From NCBI RefSeq assembly GCF_014649915.1, contig NZ_BMTY01000002.1, positions 159,441 through 223,440 of the forward strand: 64,000 nt of DNA, read 5' to 3'. Below the pieces are notes generated by a model. The model searched no databases. It was given only the letters and a program-made list of their open reading frames with translations, and had not been told where the DNA came from. Shown here one piece after another: positions 24,830 through 33,934 of the stretch. A program made the position numbers and the translations under genes. How positions within the stretch are numbered: the first letter of the stretch is position 1; each line of letters starts with the position of its first letter. The stretch is from Streptomyces toxytricini (lineage in GTDB: Bacteria; Actinomycetota; Actinomycetes; Streptomycetales; Streptomycetaceae).

Positions 24830-25546
24830 GTGACGGAGGCAGCGGAGCTTCCCCCGGCACCCGAGCAGGCGCGCGCGGTGTTCGGCGAGTTTTTCCCGGA
24901 AGCTGTGCGGTATGCGGAGCTGCTGGCCGACGCGGGGGTCAAGCGCGGCCTGATCGGCCCGCGCGAGGTCCCGCGCCTGTGGGAGCGGCACCTGCTGAAC
25001 TGCGCCGTCCTGTCGGAGGTCGTGCCCGAGGGCGTCACCGTCTGCGACGTGGGTTCCGGCGCGGGCCTCCCCGGCATCCCGCTGGCCCTCGTGCGGCGGG
25101 ACCTGAAGATCACGCTGCTGGAGCCCCTGCTGCGGCGCACCACCTTCCTCCAGGAAGCGGTGGAGCTGCTGGGGCTGGACCACGTGACGGTGGTCCGCGG
25201 CCGCGCCGAGGAGATGCTCGGCAAGGTGCCGCCGGTGCACGTGGTGACCGCGCGGGCGGTGGCCCCGCTGGACCGGCTCGCGGGCTGGGGCGTGCCGCTG
25301 CTGCGCCCGTACGGCGAGATGCTGGCCCTCAAGGGCGACACCGCTGAGGAGGAGCTGGTGGCGGCGAAGACCGCGCTGGCCAAGCTCGGTGTGGTGAAGA
25401 CTTCGGTGCTCCATGTCGGCGAGGGTGTGGTGGATCCCATGTCGACGGTGGTCCGTGTGGAGGTCGGCGAGAGCCCCGGCGGGGTGAGGTTCGCCGCCAA
25501 GCGGGCCAAGGCGGCCCGGGTGGGCCGCACACGCCGCCGCCGCTGA
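24830..25546 (+). CDS. rsmG: 16S rRNA (guanine-N7)-methyltransferase RsmG
   Basis: A 238-residue SAM-dependent methyltransferase that makes m7G527 in 16S rRNA. Motif I is CDVGSGAGLPGIPLAL near residues 66-81; LLEPLLRRTTFLQE is motif II; VHVVTARAVAPL and the LKGDTAEEEL block follow. The GTG at 24830 with GGAAGGA upstream is preferred over an in-frame extension. Loss of RsmG in Streptomyces is known to give low-level streptomycin resistance and antibiotic overproduction. Confidence 0.95.
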   Translation: MTEAAELPPAPEQARAVFGEFFPEAVRYAELLADAGVKRGLIGPREVPRLWERHLLNCAVLSEVVPEGVTVCDVGSGAGLPGIPLALVRRDLKITLLEPLLRRTTFLQEAVELLGLDHVTVVRGRAEEMLGKVPPVHVVTARAVAPLDRLAGWGVPLLRPYGEMLALKGDTAEEELVAAKTALAKLGVVKTSVLHVGEGVVDPMSTVVRVEVGESPGGVRFAAKRAKAARVGRTRRRR

Positions 25547-25652
25547 AGACGGCGCTCCTCGGGTGCGGCGGGTTCGGGATCGGACCCGTTGCGCCCGATA
25601 GGTACGGATTTCGGAGTGTCGGAGGGGTCTGAAGACTCCGTTTCGGCATCGT

Positions 25653-25666
25653 GTTTCACGTGAAAC
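25653..25666. other. parS: parS centromere site
   Basis: Perfect GTTTCACGTGAAAC, the Streptomyces ParB-binding palindrome, in the rsmG-parA gap 147 bp before parA. It probably affects parA transcription as well as segregation. Confidence 0.93.
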
Positions 25667-25749
25667 GTCGCTCTCTGCTGCACGGAATCATCAGTCGCGG
25701 CCGTGCGGCCGCGGCCCCCCGCTCACGCAAGGAGGCAGGGGGGACGGAC

Positions 25750-25776
25750 TTGTCCACAGGTGTGGATTCATCCACA
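25750..25776. promoter_or_regulatory. Three overlapping or adjacent DnaA boxes in the parA promoter region
   Basis: Exact TTGTCCACA at 25750-25758, a reverse-strand GAATCCACA at 25761-25769 and TCATCCACA at 25768-25776 lie 37-63 bp before parA. The arrangement (one exact box and two weaker ones in 27 bp) is like an oriC sub-cluster. They are not in coding sequence if parA begins at 25813. Confidence 0.7.
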
Positions 25777-25812
25777 GGTGCACGGGCCCCGCTGGTTCGC
25801 GACCCCGGTGAC

Positions 25813-26901
25813 ATGGCAGGCTCTGTTCAGCCCGAGCCTGATGTCGAGGAGAGTGACACCGTGCGGTCCGACGCCAACCTCGCGGGGCCGATGGCCGATC
25901 CGGTCCCCGGTCCCCGCTCTGAATCGGCGGGCGGCGATGTTTCACGTGAAACACCGCCCCCGCCTCTTGTCGACAACGACGCGCCGATCGGCGCAGCCGC
26001 GTCCTTCGCTGCCGAGCCGCTGGCCCGGTCGGGCGAGGGGCTGCCGCGGCCGGCGCAGACCCGCGTCATCGTGGTCGCCAACCAGAAGGGCGGCGTGGGC
26101 AAGACCACGACGACCGTCAACCTCGCGGCCTCCCTGGCCCTGCACGGTGCACGGGTCCTGGTCATCGACCTCGACCCGCAGGGCAACGCCTCCACCGCGC
26201 TCGGCATCGACCACCACGCGGAGGTGCCGTCGATCTACGACGTCCTGGTGGACAGCCGCCCGCTGCTCGAAGTCGTCCAGCCGGTCGTGGACGTGGAGGG
26301 GCTCTTCTGTGCCCCGGCCACCATCGATCTGGCCGGTGCGGAGATCGAGCTCGTCTCGCTCGTGGCGCGTGAGAGCCGCCTCCAGCGGGCCATCCAGGCG
26401 TACGAGCAGCCGCTGGATTACATCCTCATCGACTGCCCGCCCTCCCTGGGTCTGCTGACGGTGAACGCGCTGGTCGCCGGCGCAGAGGTACTGATCCCGA
26501 TCCAGTGCGAGTACTACGCTCTGGAGGGACTGGGCCAGCTGCTGCGCAACGTCGACCTGGTGCGGGCGCACCTGAACCCGGCGCTGCACGTGTCCACGAT
26601 CCTGCTGACGATGTACGACGGCAGGACGCGGCTGGCCTCCCAGGTGGCGGAGGAGGTCCGCACCCACTTCGGCAGCGAGGTGCTGCGGACGAGCATCCCC
26701 CGGTCGGTGCGCATCTCCGAGGCACCGAGCTACGGGCAGACGGTGCTTACCTACGACCCGGGCTCCAGCGGCGCCCTCTCCTACATGGAAGCGGCGCGGG
26801 AGATGGCGCTGCGGGGGGCCGGACTCCATTACGACGGCCGCAACGCCCACGTGGGCGCGGGCATGAACAGCACGCAGAGCATGGCGGAGGGGATCCAATG
26901 A
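25813..26901 (+). CDS. parA: Chromosome-partitioning ATPase ParA
   Basis: A 362-residue Walker-type ATPase that moves the ParB-parS complex and origin, at hyphal tips in Streptomyces. The deviant Walker A is [10 protein letters not shown] near residue 92, preceded by [26 protein letters not shown] and YYALEGL are the other conserved motifs. The N-terminal 85 residues are a variable acidic arm that also contains a parS site. The ATG at 25813 (MAGSVQPE) matches Streptomyces ParA; upstream in-frame starts lie inside a parS. It overlaps parB by 4 bp (ATGA). Confidence 0.95.
   Translation: MAGSVQPEPDVEESDTVRSDANLAGPMADPVPGPRSESAGGDVSRETPPPPLVDNDAPIGAAASFAAEPLARSGEGLPRPAQTRVIVVANQKGGVGKTTTTVNLAASLALHGARVLVIDLDPQGNASTALGIDHHAEVPSIYDVLVDSRPLLEVVQPVVDVEGLFCAPATIDLAGAEIELVSLVARESRLQRAIQAYEQPLDYILIDCPPSLGLLTVNALVAGAEVLIPIQCEYYALEGLGQLLRNVDLVRAHLNPALHVSTILLTMYDGRTRLASQVAEEVRTHFGSEVLRTSIPRSVRISEAPSYGQTVLTYDPGSSGALSYMEAAREMALRGAGLHYDGRNAHVGAGMNSTQSMAEGIQ
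25939..25952. other. parS: parS site inside parA
   Basis: Perfect GTTTCACGTGAAAC inside the variable N-terminal arm of parA, where it encodes part of DVSRET. Confidence 0.93.
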
Positions 26902-27989
26902 GTGAGCGACGTAGGGGTCTGGGGCGGGGGCTCGGCGCGCTGATCCCCGCAGCTCCCCAGGAGAGGACGCCGGCGGCGGCAGGCACGGGGCCTACGGCCG
27001 CGGCCTCCCTGCCGGGGCCCGGTTCCGAGCGGGGGATCGCCGCGGCGAAGCTGACCTCCCTCGCCCAGGTCGATGTTTCACGTGAAACATCGGTCGCGGT
27101 CGCCGAGCCGATCGACACGGTTGCTGTCGGGCCCGCGGCCGGTGCGGTGGCGGGAGCCACCTTCGCGGAAATCGCCGTGGAGGAGATCGAGGCGAACCCG
27201 TGGCAGCCCCGTGAGGTCTTCGACGGAGCGGCCTTGGCCGAGCTGGTCACCTCCATCCGGGAGGTCGGACTGCTCCAGCCGATCGTCGTGCGGCGGGCTT
27301 CGGCCGGCGGCTACGAGCTCATCATGGGCGAGCGGCGGCTGCGGGCCTGCAAGGAAGCCGGGCTCCAGCGCATTCCGGCGATCATCCGGGCCACCGAAGA
27401 CGACAAGATGCTGCTAGACGCCCTGCTGGAGAACCTCCACCGGGCTCAGCTGAATCCGCTGGAAGAGGCCGCCGCATACGACCAGCTGCTGCGGGACTTC
27501 AACTGCACCCACGACGAGCTGGCGGACCGGATCGGCCGCTCCCGTCCGCAGGTGACGAACACCCTCCGGCTCCTCAAGCTGTCGCCGAAGGTGCAGCGCC
27601 GGGTGGCGGCCGGTGTCCTGCTGGCCGGCCACGCCCGCGCCCTGCTCGGGGTGGACGACCCGGAGGCCCAGGACCAGCTCGCCGCCCGCATCGTGGCCGA
27701 AGGGCTCTCCGTGCGGTCGGTCGAGGAGATCGTCTCGCTCATGGGCTCGGAGCCGGAGGCCGCGGTCAAGCCGAAGGGCCCCCGCGCGGGCGGCCGGGTG
27801 TCCCCTGCTCTCAGTGAGCTGGCGACGCGGCTGTCCGACCGCTTCGAGACCCGGGTGAAGGTCGACCTCGGGCAGAAGAAGGGCAAGATCACCGTCGAGT
27901 TCGCCTCGATGGAGGACCTGGAGCGGATCCTGGCGACCCTGGCTCCCGGCGAGGGCCGGGTACTGGAGCAGGGTCAGTCCGCGGAGTGA
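26898..27989 (+). CDS. parB: Chromosome-partitioning protein ParB
   Basis: A 363-residue ParB, a CTP-dependent clamp that binds parS and spreads. The start [17 protein letters not shown] is typical of ParB and includes the LGRGLGAL ParA-contact motif. The Arg-rich CTP-binding patch is GERRLRA near residues 142-148. The helix-turn-helix ([19 protein letters not shown]) is near 203-221, and the dimer domain is at the C-terminus. parA and parB overlap by 4 bp. A parS site lies in the N-terminal quarter of the gene. Confidence 0.96.
   Translation: MSERRRGLGRGLGALIPAAPQERTPAAAGTGPTAAASLPGPGSERGIAAAKLTSLAQVDVSRETSVAVAEPIDTVAVGPAAGAVAGATFAEIAVEEIEANPWQPREVFDGAALAELVTSIREVGLLQPIVVRRASAGGYELIMGERRLRACKEAGLQRIPAIIRATEDDKMLLDALLENLHRAQLNPLEEAAAYDQLLRDFNCTHDELADRIGRSRPQVTNTLRLLKLSPKVQRRVAAGVLLAGHARALLGVDDPEAQDQLAARIVAEGLSVRSVEEIVSLMGSEPEAAVKPKGPRAGGRVSPALSELATRLSDRFETRVKVDLGQKKGKITVEFASMEDLERILATLAPGEGRVLEQGQSAE
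27075..27088. other. parS: parS site inside parB
   Basis: Perfect GTTTCACGTGAAAC in the variable N-terminal region of parB, encoding DVSRET as in parA. Confidence 0.93.
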
Positions 27990-28004
27990 GTCTCCCGCCC
28001 GCCG

Positions 28005-28045
28005 AGGGGCGGATCGCGCCGGTGCTGCCGGAGCGGTCCGCCCCT
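28005..28045 (+). terminator. Terminator after parB
   Basis: Nine-base-pair arms AGGGGCGGA (28005-28013) and TCCGCCCCT (28037-28045) enclose a longer loop and are followed by TT, 15 bp after the parB stop. Confidence 0.55.
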
Positions 28046-28094
28046 TTGGCTTGGAGCGGTTTCTCCTGATTCGGGCTCTGGATACGATGCGCTC

Positions 28095-28712
28095 ATGGGG
28101 CGTCGGTTGGTACCACTCACACTGGACAACCTGCAGGACCTGCCTCGGCGTTGCCGGTCCTGTGTGTTCTGGGAGCTGGACCCGGTCAGCGGCGAGGCCG
28201 CTGTGAAGGCCGGGACGTCCGAACTCGAAAAAGAGGGGTGGATCTCCGCCGTCCTGCTGGAGTGGGGTTCGTGCGGCCGCGTCGTCTACGTCGACGACGT
28301 CCCCGTCGGCTTCGTGATGTACGCGCCGCCTGCCTATGTCCCCCGTTCGACGGCCTTCCCCACGAGCCCGGTCTCACCGGATGCGGTGCAGCTGATCACC
28401 GCATGGATCAGTCCCGGGTACCAGGGGCAGGGCCTGGGGCGGGTGATGGTGCAGACGGTGGCCAAGGACCTCCTGCGGCGCGGGTTCCGCGCCATCGAGG
28501 CGTTCGGCGACGCCCGCTGGGAGGGCCCCGCCTGCCTGCTCCCCGCCGACCACCTGCTGGCCGTGGGCTTCAAGACCGTGCGGCCGCACGCCACGCACCC
28601 GCGACTGCGGTTGGAGCTGCGCTCCACGCTCTCCTGGAAGGAGGACGTGGAGTTGGCACTGGACCGGCTCCTCGGAGCCGCCCGCAAGGAGCCGGCACTG
28701 CGCCCCCTGTGA
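28095..28712 (+). CDS. GNAT family N-acetyltransferase
   Basis: A 205-residue acyltransferase-like protein. The acetyl-CoA loop is in WISPGYQGQGLGRVMVQ near residues 100-116 (Q/RxxGxG/A signature). The N-terminal half contains a CRSCVFWEL segment that is conserved in the family found after parB in Streptomyces. The substrate is unknown. It is convergent with trxA; a bidirectional hairpin with a parS site lies between. Confidence 0.86.
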   Translation: MGRRLVPLTLDNLQDLPRRCRSCVFWELDPVSGEAAVKAGTSELEKEGWISAVLLEWGSCGRVVYVDDVPVGFVMYAPPAYVPRSTAFPTSPVSPDAVQLITAWISPGYQGQGLGRVMVQTVAKDLLRRGFRAIEAFGDARWEGPACLLPADHLLAVGFKTVRPHATHPRLRLELRSTLSWKEDVELALDRLLGAARKEPALRPL

Positions 28713-28746
28713 ACGCCCGCGGCTCCGATCGGAGCCGGAAACGTGC

Positions 28747-28781
28747 GAAACGGGGCCGCCCCTCAGGGGCGGCCCCGTTTC
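28747..28781. terminator. Bidirectional terminator between GNAT and trxA
   Basis: A perfect 16-bp stem (28747-28762 with 28766-28781) has a 3-nt loop, and the arms begin and end in GAAAC/GTTTC. The right arm overlaps the first half of a parS site. Confidence 0.85.
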
Positions 28782-28790
28782 ACGTGAAAC
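28777..28790. other. parS: parS site overlapping a terminator arm
   Basis: Perfect GTTTCACGTGAAAC whose GTTTC is also the distal arm of the terminator hairpin at 28747-28781. Confidence 0.93.
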
Positions 28791-28809
28791 ATTGCCGAGG
28801 CGACTGCCG

Positions 28810-29151
28810 TCAGGCGGTCGGGCCGCCGACGAAGTCGCTCAGGTCGCGCAGGATGGCCGCCTTGGGCTTGGCACCGACGATGGTCTTGACGACCTCACCG
28901 CCCTGGTAGACGTTCAGGGTCGGGATGGACATGACGCCGTACTTGGCCGCCGTGCCCGGGTTCTGGTCGATGTTGAGCTTGACGATCTCGATCTGGTCGC
29001 CGTACTCGGCCGCGATGGCCTCCAGGGACGGCGCGATCTGGCGGCACGGGCCGCACCACTCGGCCCAGAAGTCCACCAGGACGGGCTTGGTGCTCTTCAG
29101 GACCTCGGTCTCGAAGTCGGCGTCGGTCACGTTCTTGAGGGTGCCGGCCAC
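28810..29151 (-). CDS. trxA: Thioredoxin
   Basis: A 113-residue thioredoxin with the active-site pair in WCGPC (C33 and C36), the cis-proline in SIPTL and the usual FWAEWCGP lead. It reduces protein disulfides and is kept reduced by TrxB. The GTG at 29151 has AGGAGG just upstream. It follows trxB by 51 bp; the two form the SigR-regulated operon of Streptomyces. Confidence 0.95.
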   Translation of the reverse strand: MAGTLKNVTDADFETEVLKSTKPVLVDFWAEWCGPCRQIAPSLEAIAAEYGDQIEIVKLNIDQNPGTAAKYGVMSIPTLNVYQGGEVVKTIVGAKPKAAILRDLSDFVGGPTA

Positions 29152-29202
29152 AGCGGCCTCCTATTTCTTCCTGCGGGGTGTTGAGTGGGGGGAGTCTGGG
29201 AG

Positions 29203-30162
29203 TCAGACCGTCGCGTGGGCCTTCTCGGCGTGCGAGAGGGCCGCGAGGAAGCGCTCGGCGTCGAGGGCGGCCGAGCAGCCGGTGCCCGCGGCGGTGATGG
29301 CCTGACGGTATGTGTGGTCGACCACGTCGCCCGCGCCGAACACGCCGGTGACGTTGGTGCGGGTCGAAGGGGCCTCCACCTTGAGGTAGCCCTCGTCGTC
29401 GAGCTCCAGCTGGTCCTTGAAGAGCTCGGTCCGCGGGTCGTGGCCGACGGCGATGAACAGGCCGGTCACGGGCAGCTCGGAGGTCTCGCCGGTCTTGGTG
29501 TTGCGCAGCGTCAGACCGGAGAGCTTCTGCTCGCCGTGGATCACGGCGACCTCGCTGTCCCAGGCGAACCGGATCTTCGGGTCCGCGAAGGCGCGGTCCT
29601 GCATGGCCTTCGAGGCGCGCAGCGCATCGCGGCGGTGGACGACGGTGACGGACTTGGCGAACCGGGAGAGGAACGTGGCCTCTTCGATCGCGGTGTCGCC
29701 GCCGCCGACGACGGCGATGTCCTGGTCCTTGAAGAAGAAGCCGTCGCAGGTGGCGCACCAGGAGACGCCGCGGCCGGAGAGGGCGTCCTCGTTGGGCAGG
29801 CCGAGCTTGCGGTGCTGCGAGCCGGTGGCCACGATGACGGCCTTGGCGCGGTGGACGGTGCCGGCCGTGTCGGTGACGGTCTTGATCTCACCGGTCAGGT
29901 CGACGGACACGATGTCGTCCGCGACGAGCTCGGCGCCGAAGCGCTCGGCCTGGCCGCGCATGTTGTCCATCAGGTCGGGGCCCATGATGCCGTCGCGGAA
30001 GCCGGGGAAGTTCTCGACCTCGGTCGTGTTCATCAGCGCACCGCCGGCGGTGACGGCGCCTTCGAAGACGAGCGGCTTGAGCGAAGCGCGTGCGGTGTAG
30101 AGGGCGGCCGTGTATCCGGCCGGCCCGGAACCGATGATGATCACGTTTCGGACGTCGCTCAC
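29203..30162 (-). CDS. trxB: Thioredoxin-disulfide reductase
   Basis: A 319-residue flavoprotein. The FAD Rossmann motif is [15 protein letters not shown] near residues 7-21, the redox pair is in WCATCDG near 135-141, and the NADPH-binding [10 protein letters not shown] is near 153-162. It passes electrons from NADPH to thioredoxin. The GTG at 30162 with GAGGAAGA upstream is the family's usual start ([10 protein letters not shown]). A SigR-type promoter is 70 bp upstream. Confidence 0.95.
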   Translation of the reverse strand: MSDVRNVIIIGSGPAGYTAALYTARASLKPLVFEGAVTAGGALMNTTEVENFPGFRDGIMGPDLMDNMRGQAERFGAELVADDIVSVDLTGEIKTVTDTAGTVHRAKAVIVATGSQHRKLGLPNEDALSGRGVSWCATCDGFFFKDQDIAVVGGGDTAIEEATFLSRFAKSVTVVHRRDALRASKAMQDRAFADPKIRFAWDSEVAVIHGEQKLSGLTLRNTKTGETSELPVTGLFIAVGHDPRTELFKDQLELDDEGYLKVEAPSTRTNVTGVFGAGDVVDHTYRQAITAAGTGCSAALDAERFLAALSHAEKAHATV

Positions 30163-30231
30163 GGGTCTCTTCCTCGTCTCTGTGGACTGCGCGCTGCTGG
30201 CCGGGGGCCGGTGTGGAGCCTCACCCCACCC

Positions 30232-30258
30232 AACGGATCCTAAGGCGCGTCCATTCCC
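30232..30258 (-). promoter_or_regulatory. SigR-type promoter of trxBA
   Basis: On the minus strand GGGAAT (30253-30258) and GTT (30232-30234) are separated by exactly 18 bp, the consensus of the thiol-oxidative-stress sigma factor SigR. In S. coelicolor trxBA is a founding SigR target. The sequence lies in the short gap between the anti-sigma gene and trxB. Confidence 0.85.
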
Positions 30259-30286
30259 TGGCCCTCCCCGTCCGGGTGCCAAGCTG

Positions 30287-31240
30287 TCAGCTCCGCGGGT
30301 AGGTCCTGGTCAGCAGGGGCTCTCCGGCACCGCCCGAAGGGGTGGCGGTACACCCGGTGCCGACGACGTACGCATCGACGCGGCCGGCGTCTCCGGGGTG
30401 CGGGAGGACGAGGAGGAAGGCCTCCCTGCCCTGGTAGCTGCCGCGTTCGGTGGCGAGCGGGGCCTCGGTACGGCGGGTGGCGCCGAGTACGCAGGCGGGC
30501 ACGTCGGCCGCGTCCGTGCCGACTGCCCGGTCGCCGGGGGCGAGGCCCTGGCTCTGCGGGGCGTTCTCCGCTCCGAAGGTGCTGTTCGCCTCGGGAGGGG
30601 TCGCCTTCTTCGCGCCGTCGGCCGGGCCGAGGAGCCGCCGCACGCTGTCCTGCAGGCCCTGGGCGGTGTAGCTGCCGCCGGCCGGCGGCTGGGCCGTCGT
30701 ACGGGGGTCGGAGGTGCGGGCAGCGGTGTCGGGCGAGCCCGATCCGAACAGGCCCCCGGCGAAGAGGATGCCGAAGGTGCACGCCGCGGCGCCCGCCAGT
30801 CCGGCGGCGACGGCGATCCGGCGCCGGGCGCGGCGCCGGCCCGGGCCGGTTGCTCCGTCCGGGTGGCCCGCGGGCCGCCGTCCGCCCGGACGGGGCACCG
30901 GGGCGGCGGAAGCACCGGAGGCAGCCGGCTGAGCAGCGTCATCCGCCTCCGGGCCGGCGGCGGCTTCGTCGGTCCTCGGCGTGGTGGAGTCCAGCAGCGC
31001 CTCGGCGGCGAGGGCCGCGTCGATGCGTCCGGCGACGTCCGCGGGCATGCGCGGCGGCCCGGGCAGTGTGCCGAGCAGGGAGCGGATCTCCTCCAGAGAG
31101 GCGAGCACGTCCGCGCACAGGGGGCATTCGGCCAGGTGGCGGCGCACCTGCGCGGTCCGGGCCGGGGGGAGCAGCCCCTCGGCCAGGTCGGAGATCTCCG
31201 AGACGTCCGGGTGCCGGATCGTGCCGGCTGCGGGAGTCAC
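30287..31240 (-). CDS. Zinc-finger anti-sigma factor-like membrane protein (SigM partner)
   Basis: A 317-residue protein with a ZAS-type zinc motif, H35-x3-C39-x2-C42 ([10 protein letters not shown]), one membrane helix near residues 143-167, and an extracytoplasmic C-terminal domain with few recognisable motifs. ZAS proteins bind and inhibit an ECF sigma factor. It overlaps sigM by 4 bp (GTGA) and is therefore its likely cognate anti-sigma factor (inference from position and family). The GTG has GGAGGTGG upstream. Confidence 0.85.
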   Translation of the reverse strand: MTPAAGTIRHPDVSEISDLAEGLLPPARTAQVRRHLAECPLCADVLASLEEIRSLLGTLPGPPRMPADVAGRIDAALAAEALLDSTTPRTDEAAAGPEADDAAQPAASGASAAPVPRPGGRRPAGHPDGATGPGRRRARRRIAVAAGLAGAAACTFGILFAGGLFGSGSPDTAARTSDPRTTAQPPAGGSYTAQGLQDSVRRLLGPADGAKKATPPEANSTFGAENAPQSQGLAPGDRAVGTDAADVPACVLGATRRTEAPLATERGSYQGREAFLLVLPHPGDAGRVDAYVVGTGCTATPSGGAGEPLLTRTYPRS

Positions 31241-31941
31241 GTTCGTCCACCTCCGCCCTTCACCGTGTCTGCGCCCGGGGCTGGATGACCGGGGTCTGCC
31301 GCTGGTGGGACGGGTGTCCCCGGCGTCCGGTTCCTTCCCCGCTCCGCGGCGGTGTTATCCCCGGCATTCGAGCGCAGATGAGTGAGCATCGGGACCAGCT
31401 TGGCCCGGCCGCGCGCACACCGGCTCTTCACGGTGCCGGAGGGGACGCCGAGCACGTCGGCGGCTTCCGCCACGGAGTACCCCTGCATGTCGACGAGGAC
31501 CAGGGCGGCGCGCTGGTCGGCCGGCAGGGTGCCCAGGGCGGCGAGGAGCTGTCGGTGCAGGTCCTCCCGTTCGGCCGGGGCCTCGGCGGACTCGTGGGGC
31601 TCCAGCAGGCGCTCGAGCCGCTCGGTGTCGTCGAGCGGGGAGGTTCTGCGTACGGCGGCCTTGCGGGCGCGGTCGAGGCAGGCGTTCACGGTGATCCGGT
31701 GCAGCCAGGTGGTGACGGCAGACTCGCCTCGGAAGGTGTGGGCGGCCCGGTAGGCGGAGACGAGCGCGTCCTGCACGGCGTCGGCGGCCTCCTCGCGGTC
31801 TCCGAGGGTGCGCAGGGCCACGGCCCAGAGCCGGTCGCGGTGGCGGCGCACGATCTCCGCGAAGGCGTCGGGGTCGCCGACGGCGTGCGACGCGAGCAGC
31901 TCCCGGTCGCTGCGGCCGTCCGCCGTTGCTTCGTGCATCAC
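31237..31941 (-). CDS. sigM: ECF RNA polymerase sigma factor SigM
   Basis: A 234-residue group IV sigma factor. Region 2 (ALRTLGDREEAADAVQDALVSAYRAAHTF...TWLHRITVNACLD) spans about residues 42-95. Region 4 (LPADQRAALVLVDMQGYSVAEAADVLGVPSGTVKSR) spans about 139-175. A 50-residue Pro/Gly-rich tail follows. The gene is followed by its anti-sigma gene and by trxBA, the known order of Streptomyces sigM. Two start codons, GTG 31941 and ATG 31938, are adjacent. Confidence 0.92.
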   Translation of the reverse strand: MMHEATADGRSDRELLASHAVGDPDAFAEIVRRHRDRLWAVALRTLGDREEAADAVQDALVSAYRAAHTFRGESAVTTWLHRITVNACLDRARKAAVRRTSPLDDTERLERLLEPHESAEAPAEREDLHRQLLAALGTLPADQRAALVLVDMQGYSVAEAADVLGVPSGTVKSRCARGRAKLVPMLTHLRSNAGDNTAAERGRNRTPGTPVPPAADPGHPAPGADTVKGGGGRT

Positions 31942-32028
31942 ACCTCGCTTCTCCCGGCATGGAGACTAGGGCCTGTACGGCCCGAGCACGAGGGGGCGGC
32001 CCCCCGCGTCCCGACCCGCAGACGGCGA

Positions 32029-32071
32029 GGGCCGCGGTGCCCTGGGACGCCCGTCCCGTGCACCGCGGCCC
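32029..32071 (-). terminator. Terminator after the kinase-like gene
   Basis: Outer 12-bp arms (GGGCCGCGGTGC at 32029-32040 pairing with 32060-32071) enclose a second short GGGAC/GTCCC stem, 28 bp beyond the stop. Confidence 0.7.
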
Positions 32072-32098
32072 CAGTGCCGTGCGACCCGGCCGCGGCCG

Positions 32099-33817
32099 TC
32101 AGTCGACCAGGCCCATGACCTTGATCTCGTTGATGCCGCCCCGGTAAACGCCGCCCTCGGCGGGCAGCTCGGTGATGTGCACCAGCAGGAACCGGGTCTT
32201 CACCGGCGCCTCGAGCCTGGTCTCCAGGGTCTTCCCCGTGGTCTGCGGCTTCGTGAGCTCCTGGGGGAAGTCGGAGAGGGTGACCGGCGAGGAGGCGTCG
32301 GCCGCGGCGGCGCGGACCTGGGCCTTGTGGCCCGCGAGGTACATGTCCGCTTCGAGCTTGGTCACCTCCTGCACGCTGCCGAGGTCGACGATGACGCCGC
32401 TCCCGTCCTCGTAGGAGGGGAGGTTGCCGAAGTTCGGCTGCCCCTTGAAGTGGTTGGTGACCCACCCCGCGGAGCGGTCGCCGTCCACGGCCTTGTGGAC
32501 GTCTTCCTTCTCGATCTGCTCCCTGCCGAAGACGCTCGCGGAGCTCACCTTCAGCTGCTTGGGCTCCCGTACCTTCGGCGGCTCGCCGGTGGGGGCGGTC
32601 TGCTGTGAGCCGCCGTTGCCGCTGTCGCCCTTGCCGTGGTCCAGGAGGGTGTCGGCCAGCTGCCAGCTGCCCAGGCCGAGCGCGGTGATGAGCAGCGCGG
32701 ACACCGCCCACTTCAGGACGCGGCCCGCGCGGCTTTGCAGTGGGGGCGGCGGGGGCACGATGACCTGGGTGGCGGGCGTCCCGGGGTGCGCCGGCGGGCG
32801 GCCGTAGCTGCCCTGCTGGTAGGTGGTGTGCTGGTACTCGGGCGGCGCCGTGAAGGCGGGCTCCGGCGGTCTGATCCGCGGCATGGCCGCGACGGCCTTG
32901 GCCAGCTCCTCCGGCGTGGTGCAGGGGGGCTCCTGCCGCGAGGCGGTCGCCCCGTCGTTGACGAGGGCGCGCATCGCGAGCTGGCCCAGGCCGCGGTGGA
33001 CGCCGGCGCGCACCTGGTCCGGGGGGATCAGGCCGAGGTCCTTGGGGAGGCCGGCGAGCCCGTAGGCGTCGTTCTCGTAGGGCCAGCGCTGCGTGAGGGA
33101 GGCGTACAGCAGCGCACCGATCGCTTCGGTGTCGGTGCGCTGGGGGGTGTCGCTGGTGATGCCGCGCAGGGCGGCGTTCACGGCGAGACCGCGGATGCGG
33201 TACTGCCCGGTGGAGGTCCGCAGTATCGCGCCGGGTGTGAGCCGGAGGTGGGAGAGGCCTTCGCGGTGGGCGGCGGCCATGGCCTGGGAGACCTGGCTGA
33301 CGAGCTGGTAGGCCTCGTGGGGCTCCAGCGGTCCGGCGGCGAGGAGGGAGGTCAGCTCGGTGGCGTCGGGCAGCCACTCGTGGACGACGTAGACGAGGTC
33401 GTTCTCCTCCACGGCGTCGAGGACCTGGACGAACCGGGGGTCGCCGAGCAGGGCGGAGGAGCGGGCCGCGGCGAGGACGGACCGGGCGCGGGGGTGGTCG
33501 GCGGGCAGCAGGTGGACGCCGACGGCGCGGCGCAGCTTCTCGTCCACCGCGCGCCAGCTGCTGAATCCGTCCAGACGGGTGACGCACTCCTCCAGGCGGT
33601 AGCGCCTGGCGAGCTTGTGGCCGCTGTGGAGTTCGGGGGTTGCGGCCGGTGCCGCGGTCCTGTGTTCGCCGTCCTTTTCCTCGGGGACGGGTTTGTCCGC
33701 GGCTCGTCCGTTCTGGGTCTCCACCCCGTCGGCCGTGGCCTTGGCCGCACCAGCGGCCGGCGGCTGGTCGCCGCCGTTGTCGGCCACGTCGACGGCAGCC
33801 GTGCTACGTTCCGCCAC
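32099..33817 (-). CDS. Degenerate protein-kinase (pseudokinase) membrane protein upstream partner of MurJ
   Basis: A 572-residue protein from a GTG at 33817 with GGGGAGG upstream; in-frame starts at 33871 and 33886 lack such a site. The kinase-like domain (about residues 65-310) has lost key residues: where HRDxKPxN is expected there is SHLRLTPGAI, and the glycine loop and DFG are absent. A membrane helix near residues 362-385 leads to an extracytoplasmic discoidin/galactose-binding-like domain. The mycobacterial MurJ protein carries a fused pseudokinase; here the two are separate adjacent genes, suggesting this one regulates MurJ (inference). Confidence 0.87.
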   Translation of the reverse strand: MAERSTAAVDVADNGGDQPPAAGAAKATADGVETQNGRAADKPVPEEKDGEHRTAAPAATPELHSGHKLARRYRLEECVTRLDGFSSWRAVDEKLRRAVGVHLLPADHPRARSVLAAARSSALLGDPRFVQVLDAVEENDLVYVVHEWLPDATELTSLLAAGPLEPHEAYQLVSQVSQAMAAAHREGLSHLRLTPGAILRTSTGQYRIRGLAVNAALRGITSDTPQRTDTEAIGALLYASLTQRWPYENDAYGLAGLPKDLGLIPPDQVRAGVHRGLGQLAMRALVNDGATASRQEPPCTTPEELAKAVAAMPRIRPPEPAFTAPPEYQHTTYQQGSYGRPPAHPGTPATQVIVPPPPPLQSRAGRVLKWAVSALLITALGLGSWQLADTLLDHGKGDSGNGGSQQTAPTGEPPKVREPKQLKVSSASVFGREQIEKEDVHKAVDGDRSAGWVTNHFKGQPNFGNLPSYEDGSGVIVDLGSVQEVTKLEADMYLAGHKAQVRAAAADASSPVTLSDFPQELTKPQTTGKTLETRLEAPVKTRFLLVHITELPAEGGVYRGGINEIKVMGLVD

Positions 33818-33934
33818 CGTCGTTCCTGCCTCCCCATCCGTTACGCGCTGTCGGCCAGTCTGCGAAGCCATGCCAATTGTGCCCACAGTCCCGCGCTATG
33901 CACGACACGCGAAGGAGTGCGACGGTTGTGCGCA

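Noticed and set aside
25651..25812. An N-terminal extension of parA starting at GTG 25651
   Set aside because: It would begin inside a parS site and run through DnaA boxes; the ATG at 25813 matches known Streptomyces ParA starts.
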